From CAZUGA01 sp964619885 (GTDB lineage Bacteria > Pseudomonadota > Gammaproteobacteria > Methylococcales > UBA1147): DNA of 64,000 nt. Made by a program: the position numbers and the translations under genes. Positions 1-9,200 of the stretch are shown here, one piece after another. The notes under the pieces are model-generated. The model was not told the origin of the DNA. It made no database searches and worked only from the letters and a program-made list of their open reading frames with translations. Numbering within the stretch: the first letter of the stretch is position 1; each line of letters begins with the position of its first letter. The DNA is taken from NCBI GenBank assembly GCA_964619885.1, contig CAZUGA010000014.1, forward strand, positions 1 through 64,000. Direction: 5' to 3'.

Positions 1-219
1 CGATGCCTTCTCGCTATATAGGCTTCCCAGTATGTCGAAGTCACGGATTCAGGTGAACAATCCAAAATTTTCGCGGTAAATTTATTTTATCTATATATTC
101 AATTAGATAAGGCATTTAATTTTTCAATCCACACGAGTATCGAGTTTTTGGTTGGTGGACGCCTATGTTACGAATGAATTACTAAGAACGCTCTTACGTT
201 TTGGATTTTATAAAGTTGG

Positions 220-3200
220 CTAATCTTGGAATAAACGTTCGACAACTCTAGCTTCTGATTCATCAGAATCGTTGTAGCCTTCGTTTTCATCTGTCGCGGT
301 TCGCCGTGACTGTGCACTGAGAATCGGTAGTGGATCGAATTGTTTAAATAAAGGCACCGATGACATAAAACTGGCCATTAATGAGCCGCTGCGCAAGACC
401 CAGCTAACGAATCCAGCTGTAAAGCTGACTGTTGTTCCGGCTGCAACGGTCATTGTCGTTTCTCCCTCGTCTAGGTCCATATTCATCTGCTCGACCATCT
501 GATCTAACTGTGTCCACAATTCCGAATCTTCCGGTATCAGCGTGGATTCTTCTAATTGAACCGCCTCAAATACTGGATTGAGCGTAATGCGTTTCAAGCT
601 GAACTTGATTACCGAACGCCCTTCAAATTCCAGATCGCTTTTCTCGACCACCGGCAACAATATCTCATCGCTGACTTGAAAAGACCGTAATACTTGTTCC
701 AGCAATGCGCGATCGACAACTTGCGGCTGTTCGTCTTGATTTGATTTAGGCTCCTCTATCGGTTCCGTAGATTCGATCACCTCAGGATCTATAGACGGCA
801 CTGGTTCTACGGGTTCGATCGTGTTATCGGGGTCAATCCCCGTATCAATCGCCAAATCGACAATGGGAGGACCGTCCAGTGGGATTACCGTGACGCTCAC
901 ATTTGCAGTCGATATACCACCTTGTCCGTCGCTAATTTGATAAGTGATAATATCGATGCCATTGAAGTTTGAGTCGGCTGTATAACTCAAGCTACCGTCT
1001 TCATTCACAATGACGGTACCGTTGGACGCGCTCGCTTGGGTCACAATCAACCGGTCGCCATCGATATCCACGTCATTACTTAATACGGCTATTCTATGCT
1101 GTTCGGTGCCTTGCAATGTTGAGGTATTATCCGAATTTGCCTCGGGGATATCATTGACATTAGCCAACACGATGTTCACCACCTGCGTCGTTGTACCACC
1201 CAAATCATCGGTCACTGTGACTTCAAAGAAATCTGATCCAAACCAATTCGGATCACTTGGCGTGAAGGTCCAGGCACCGGTCGTGGGGTCAATCGTCGCG
1301 GTGCCATTCGTAGCTGGGACCGTTACGTTAAAATACGTGCCGTCGGTCAGACCGTCAACATCTGTCGCAGTCATCGTGCCGCCGACCGCATCGCCCTCGT
1401 TCCCGGTATAGCTGATCGTACCGCCAATCACGGATGGATCATCCACATTGGCCAACGTGATATTCACCACCTGGGTTGTCATCCCGCCCAGATCATCGGT
1501 CACGGTCACCGTAAAGCTATCGCTTCCAAACCAATTCGGATCGGTCGGGGTAAAGGTCCAGGCGCCGGTGCTGGCATTGATCGCTCCGGTGCCGTTCGTA
1601 GCCGCTGCGCTCACTGTAAAATAGGTGCCATCGGTCAGACCTTCCACATCGGTTGCGATCATCGTGCCGCCCACCGCATCACCTTCGTTGCCGCTATAGC
1701 TGATTGTTCCACCGATGGTTGCGGGATCATCAACATTAGCCAACGTGATATTGACAACTTGGGCCGTAGTGCCACCCAGATCATCGGTCACCGTCACGGT
1801 AAAACTATCGCTACCGAACCAGTTCGGATCCGTCGGGGTGAATGTCCAAGCCCCAGATGCCGGATCAATCGCAGCGGTACCGTTCGCAGCCAGCGTCGTT
1901 ACGGTAAAGTATGTTCCATCGGTCAGACCTTCGACATCCGCCGCGGTCATCGTGCCACCCACCGCATCACCTTCGTTCCCGCTGTAACTGATCGCACCGC
2001 CAATCACGGCGGGGTCGTCGACATTCGCCAGGGTGATATTGACTACCTGGGTCGTTGTACCGCCTAAATCATCGATCACGGTGACCGTAAAACTATCACT
2101 GCCGAACCAGTTCGGGTCGGTCGGGGTAAAGGTCCAAGCACCGGTGGTTGCATTGATCGCGGCTGTCCCATTCGTGGCTGCACCGGTTACTGTAAAATAC
2201 GTACTGTCCGTTAATCCCTCGACGTCGCTCGCCGTCATCGTACCGCCCACCGCATCGCCTTCGTTGCCGGAATAACTGATGGCACCGCCAATCACCGCCG
2301 GATCATCGACGTTCGCCAGGGTAATGTTCACAATTTGTGTCGTCGTACCACCCAGATCATCCGTCACCGTCACCGTAAAACTATCGCTACCGAACCAATT
2401 CGGATCCGTCGGGGTGAATGTCCAAGCGCCGGTGCTGGCATTGATCACGGCCGTGCCATTTGTAGCGGCACCGGTTACGGTAAAATAGGTGCTATCGGTC
2501 AAACCCTCGACGTCGGTGGCGGTCATCGTGCCACCCACCGCATCGCCTTCATTACCGCTGAAGCTGATCGCACCACCGATAGTTGCCGGATCATCGAGGT
2601 TCGCCAGGGTGATATTTACGACTTGAGTGGTCGTCCCACCCAGATCATCGGTGACGGTGACCGTAAAACTATCACTACCGAACCAATTCGGGTCGGTCGG
2701 GGTGAATGTCCAGGTACCGGTGGATGCGTTGATCGCGGCCGTACCATTGGTCGCCGCTGAAGTCACGGTAAAATAGGTGCTATCGGTTAATCCTTCGACG
2801 TCGCTCGCGGTCATCGTGCCGCCCACCGCATCGCCTTCGTTCCCGCTGTAGCTGATCACGCCGCCAATCACAGCCGGATCATCGACATTGGCCAGGGTGA
2901 TATTCATAATTTGAATGGTCGTACCCCCCAGATCATCGGTGACGGTGACCGTAAAACTATCACTACCAAACCAGTTCGGATCGGTCGGAGTGAAGATCCA
3001 AGCGCCAGTGCTGGCATTGATCGCGGCCGTACCGTTCGCGGCTGCACCCGTGATGCTAAAATAAGTGCCGTCCGTCAGGCCTTCAACATCGGTCGCGGTC
3101 ATCGTCCCACCGACCGCGTCACCTTCGTTGCCGCTGAAACTGATCGCACCGCCAATCACGGCGGGGTCGTCGACGTTCGCCAGGGTGATGTTGACGATTT

Positions 3201-6200
3201 GAGTCGTCGTGCCGCCGAGGTCGTCGGTGACCGTCACAGTAAAGCTGTCACTGCCGAACCAATTGGGATCCGTTGGGGTAAACGTCCAGGCACCGGTGGC
3301 CGGATTGATCGCGGCCGTACCATTCGCGGCTGCACCCGTGATGCTAAAATAAGTGCCGTCCGTCAAACCTTCCACATCCGTTGCGGTCATGGTCCCGCCC
3401 ACGGCATCACCTTCATTGCCGCTGAAACTTATCGCACCGCCAATTGTTGCGGGGTCATCCACATTCGCTAAGGTAATGTTGATTACCTGCGTGGTCGTAC
3501 CCCCCAGATCATCCGTCACGGTCACAGTAAAGCTGTCACTGCCGAACCAATTCGGATCGGTCGGAATGAACGTCCAGGCACCGGTGGATGCGTTGATCGC
3601 GGCTGTGCCATTTGTAGCGGCGCCGGTGATGCTAAAATACGTCCCATCGGTCAGACCTTCTACATCGATCGCGGTCATGGTCCCAGCCACCGCATCACCT
3701 TCGTTGCCGCTATAGCTGATTATTCCACCGATGGTGGACGGATCATCCACATTCGCCAACGTGATATTGACCACCTGGGTCGTGGTACCACCCAAATCAT
3801 CGGTGACGGTCACCGTAAAACTATCACTGCCAAACCAGTTCGGATCGGTTGGCGTGAAGGTCCACGCCCCAGTGGCTGGATTAATCGCCGCCGTGCCGTT
3901 CGTAGTCGCTGCGCTCACTGTAAAATAAGTGCCATCGGTAAGGCCTTCGACATCACCGGCGGTCATCGTGCCGTCAACCGCATCGCCTTCGTTGCCCGTG
4001 AAACTGATGTCGCCGCTGATCACTGCTGGGTCGTCAATCAGATTTACCGTAATCGTCGCCGTCGCTTGCGCGGTACCGCCGTTTCCATCTTGCACCTCGT
4101 AGACGAAGGAATCCGTACCGTTGAAATTAGAATTCGCTGTATAAGTGAACGTGCCATTAGTGTTGAGTACCAGTGAGCCGTTAGAGGGGCCGGATATAGG
4201 GGTCGTATTAACGATCAGCATGTCACCGTCGATATCACTGTCATTCAAGAGTAAATCATCGAGACCGAGCTGCGAGGAGTACGGCACGTCTTCGAATGCA
4301 TTATAGGATTCACCCGTCACGTTGGGCACATCGTTGATCGGCGTAACCGTGATATCGCTACTCTGCGCGGTGTCGCCGAATGCGGTGTCGCCACCCGGCG
4401 CGGTGGCCGGACTATCGAACAGGACTTGGACATTGTCGATCTGCAATGATGCTCCGGCATCATTCTTGACAACATATAGACGGAACCGCGTATCCGCCGC
4501 GGTGTATCCGCTAATATCGATATTTGCGTTCCCGATGCCAGTGTTGGTCGTACCGGTAAATACCATCAAATTCGAATAGCTAGCGCCACCGTTCGCCGAT
4601 ACCTGTACCCGGATTTCATCCTCGCCGACTAATAGATTCTCGTAATCAAATGTCAATGTCGCGGTCGTTGCACCGCTAAGGTCGATCTCGCGGTAGATAT
4701 TGTCGCCGGACTCACAGGCTGCTACGTTGAGCCGCAACGAACCGCCATCGACGTGGATATTTCCGCCGGTGGCTCCACCGCCGCTGTTATCCGATTCGAT
4801 CCAACCCGTTGTCCAATTTGTGCTGCCGTTGTTGTTGGTGTACGAAACACTTCCGAAGCCGTCACTCACGGTATCAAACGCCGAAACATCGACCACACCG
4901 CCGTTGGAACCGCTGGTCTGATCCCAGGCGTGAAAGGTCAGACCGTTGGTTACGGTCCCATTAAAATCGGGGTTAGGAACAAAACGTACCCGGGTGTTCG
5001 CGTCGGCGGCGAGCAAACGCGCCGCGTCGCTGGTTGGTGAGCCGAGCGAATTCCAGTTGCTCCCATTGTCGGTCGAGAATTCCCACGACCCGTTTGTATT
5101 ATCGACACCGGTAACCGCAATACCGCTCGGCCCGACACCATCCGGATCGGAGTATTGCCCAGCGATCAGCGCCGAAACCGAGGTACCCGAGTTGGTAAAC
5201 GCGTCTTCAGGAATCGCGGTTAAATCGTTCGCCCCCGCGAGTAACGGGGCGTCGTTCACAGGATCGATTGTAATCAACATAAACTGACTGATGCTGTTGG
5301 AACCGCCGTTCGCGGTGCCCCCGGAATCGGTCACGTTGAACTGAAAGGCCGTGGTTCCGCTGATATTATCCGCAGGCTTAAACTGCATACCCCGAATCTG
5401 GGTCAGTGTATAGGATCCAGCGGTTACTCGTGTTGTACCATCAGCCAAGAACACATCACCGACGCTTGCCGAGGGGATCGCGGTTACCGTGTAGTTCAAG
5501 GTCTGACCGCTTTCATCGGCACCGCCGCCAGGCCCATAGGCCACGCTGCCCAAACCGAGCGAGGTCAAACCGGAATCTTCGTTGACCGTCAGGTTACTAA
5601 CGGTACCCGCCGTCAGCACCGGTGCGTCATTTTTCGGAGTAATGTCGACATTGACCGTTCCAAAATTGATATTGGTACCGCCGCCGCTACCGGTATTGCC
5701 GAGATCATTAACCGTAATCGTGATCGTATCGGCGTTGTCGCCGGCTAAATGGGTCGTCGGGTTCGAATACTGCAAACGAGATACGGAATTGAAAAAGTTA
5801 TTCAAATCAGCAACAGCACCCTGCAGCGTCATGGTGCTGAAACCACTACCGGATACGATGACGTCGAAATCGGAGGCCGCGGTCAGAACGCCGCCGTTAC
5901 TTGTCGAAAGCGTCACTTGAATCAGACTGTTACCCGCGTCTACATCGGAAAAATTGATCGCGGAAAGATCGATAAAACCCGGTGTATCTTCGATTACGGT
6001 CACATCCGTCGGTAACGATCCGGTATTGGTCGGATCGTCGTTGACCGCGGCGACGTTGACCGACATCTGGTAGATGTCCTCAGCCAATGTGTCAATCGCC
6101 CATGCAAAGACATTCGCTGCAAAAATCTCATTGGCTGTCGCTACACTGCCATCACCGATCATACTGGTACGAAAAGGGCCTTCATCAGACATGAATAGGA

Positions 6201-9200
6201 CCCATCCACTGCCTCGCTGGCGCAATACGATAGTCGGCTCACCGCTCACCGAGTCGACGGCCAAGACCTGGTCACCAACTTGCAAGCTGGCACTATCGAA
6301 ATAGCTTATGGTTCCTGCTGCGGAGAAACTGTCACCGTTATTACCCACGAGTCCGAATCGGCCGGACATGATCGGGTGGCTGTCATCGGCAACATGCCAC
6401 GTGGAACTGGCGGTACCGCCTATGGTTAGACCATAGTGCGTCGCAACCGGATCATAGCTAGCGCTGTCGTTAGTCGAGATCATGATGCCGCCGGCAGACA
6501 CCCAGGCATCAATCGCTGCCAGTTCGGCGGCGGTCAGATTGGCATCCGGTACAAATCCATCAAACAAGATATCACCGCCAGCAAGATAGGCTGCATCAAC
6601 CGTGGATGTAGCCGGGCCCAGATTGACATAAGTGGGAATAGTCCCTCCGGCACCAAAATTATTGTCATCTTTTAATATGTTGTCTGTTGCAGTTAATTGG
6701 CTCGAATTGATTGTGTATGCGTTTGCATCACCGGGTAACACGGTAACTGACTGCTGTCCGGCGTTGACATAAAAATCGAATGACGCGTAAGCACTGCCGC
6801 TTTCATCGGCATTCGCTGTAAATGTCAGTAACCCGGTATCAATATCGGCACGGGAAATCGTCTGCCCCGCTATTACCGCCGAACCATTCAGCCGCAGCAA
6901 ACCGTTTGCCGGTAGGGTCGTGATCGTGATCGATGAAAGATCGCCGCCAGTCACGCCGGTAAACGCGAAATCAGCCGCAGTGAAAATGTACCCGGTATCT
7001 TCGACAGCGTTAACCTGGCCGTTAGTCGCCGATGCCAGATTGACGATAACTGAAACTGTTGTGGTATCGACACCGCCATTAGCCGTGCCGTCACCGTCGT
7101 TGAAGGTAATATCGACACCGCGTGAACCAAAGTTTGACGCGGTGGACGAAAAGGTCAGCGACTGCAACAACGTGTTGACCTCTGTCTGCGCTGCATTCGC
7201 GTTCAGCGCAATCGTGGCACCAGCATTGCTTACACCGGACAATGTACCGACGGCGGTACCTCCAACACTAACAATCGACCCATCCGTGAAACCTGCGGAC
7301 ATCGACAACGTTCCAGTGGCATCCAGTCCCAGCAAATCAATCGCATCGAAGCCGATTCCGGTCATTTGAATATATCCACCATCGTAACTCGATGAGTTTT
7401 CCGGATCAGTAACCGTCGCTAGTGCAGCGGTATCAAGCGATACTGTGGAGCCATCATTAACCGCTTCGACGGAATCTCCCTCTAAATCGCGCAACACCGG
7501 TGCATCATTGACCGAATTGACAGTAATTGCCACGGTGTCGGTATCCTGCAAGTTCAGGTCATTGGAAAGCGTTAAAATTTCTCCCGCCGTAAGAGCACGA
7601 TCATAAATTCTGGCTTCGTCAATTTTTCCGGTGAAGTCATAGGTAGTGGAACCCGTTGCATGCGTGCCAATATAAGTATCTGCTCCTAGTGTGTAGGAAA
7701 TTGAATCAGTAACCGCTGCACTATTAATGGCAACACCATCAATATAAATAGTATGCGTATCGTTCGTATCATCAAAGGCATAGGCGATGTGATGCCAGCC
7801 TGTGCCTTCGATGAAAGTTCCTGTGTTTAGCTCAGACCAATTTGTGCCATCATAGTAAGCACCACCGACACCAAACGGTCCACCTTCCGTTCGATCTACA
7901 ACCAACATTACGCTATCGCCTAAGCTGATCACGTGGGATGAATTTGTATCAACCGTTGTCAAGTCAACCCATGCAGCAAGCGTTACATCGGCTGGGTTGC
8001 CGAATAAGCCATTAATCTGAACGTTATCATTGCCATCAAAGCTGAGTACATCACCACGCGTACCATCAACAGTAGCTGTAGCACCATTGATTGTTGCGTC
8101 ATTAGCGCCAGCAGGGCTGTCATCATTACCGAGAGCTGCCGCATCATCAAAGCTGTAATAACCCAACAGGTTAGCATCGATAGTAATGCTGGTTAGTTCA
8201 GAATCCAGGGTTGAAAGTGTTAGTGTGTCAGCGCCATTGTAATTAGCAGCGGGTGTGTAACTCAAACCATCCAGTGCGTTGTTGATGTCTGTAACCGTAC
8301 CACTAAAGGTTATGCTCGCATCAGCCGTACCGTTACCTGTAGAAAATGTTAACCCTGTTAAACCACTTAATGTTAACGCACCATTAGTAACCGATAGAGT
8401 CACTTCAACCGGATTACCACCAGCATCCGCATCATCGATAGAAATGAGATTGCTGTTTGTAGTGTTGAAAATCAGCGCGGTATCTTCGTTGGTAGTTTGT
8501 GCTGCTGGAACTGAGTTGATCGGAGCTATGAAAGAAACAGTAGCGATTACATTCTGAGCAAACTCGGAGGTATCATTCGTTGTTAAGTTAGTTGCTGTTG
8601 CAGAAATATAAGAACCAGTTGCCACGGTTGCAGAAATTGTTGTACTGAATGTGGCATTACCCGAACCATCGGTAGTGACATTCGCAAAACCGAGATAGGT
8701 TTCACCTTCACCATTGCCGTCATCAATACTGTTACTGAAAAATTCTATGCGAAAAGTTGTGCTAGCGTTACTGTTAAAAGTGCCATCAACTGTTATTGAA
8801 GTAGTACCGTCAGTCGTAGCAGTAGAAAGTATCGGGAAATTTTGAAGATTATTAGCGGTACCATTATCACCATCACCCACGTCATTACCAGTGACACCAG
8901 CTGTGCCAAGATCAATACCTAAATTGACATTATTATAGATAGAATTGGTAAGGATAGAATTGCCCAGTGACCCAAAATCACGGATTGAAACGCCGGTATC
9001 GTTATTGTAGGCAATGGTATTGCCTGCACCTGCACCTGCACCAGTGCCACCGATAATATTGTTGTTTGAACCACCACTGACGACGACACCCACGGCACTG
9101 TTACCAAGGTTAATCGTGCCCGATGTATCGGTACCGATGTAATTACCTTGAACAGTATTGCCTGTTGTTGATCCACCCCAGATGGTAATACCGTCATTAC

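Noticed and set aside
1010..3928. Several long open frames on the plus strand across the repeat array
   Set aside because: They recur with the 288-bp period because the antisense of one repeated coding frame stays open; compositions are low-complexity and no start has a ribosome binding site.
1156..4035. Regularly spaced repeats resembling a CRISPR array
   Set aside because: The units are contiguous 288-bp coding repeats without unique spacers of 30-40 bp and no cas genes are near.
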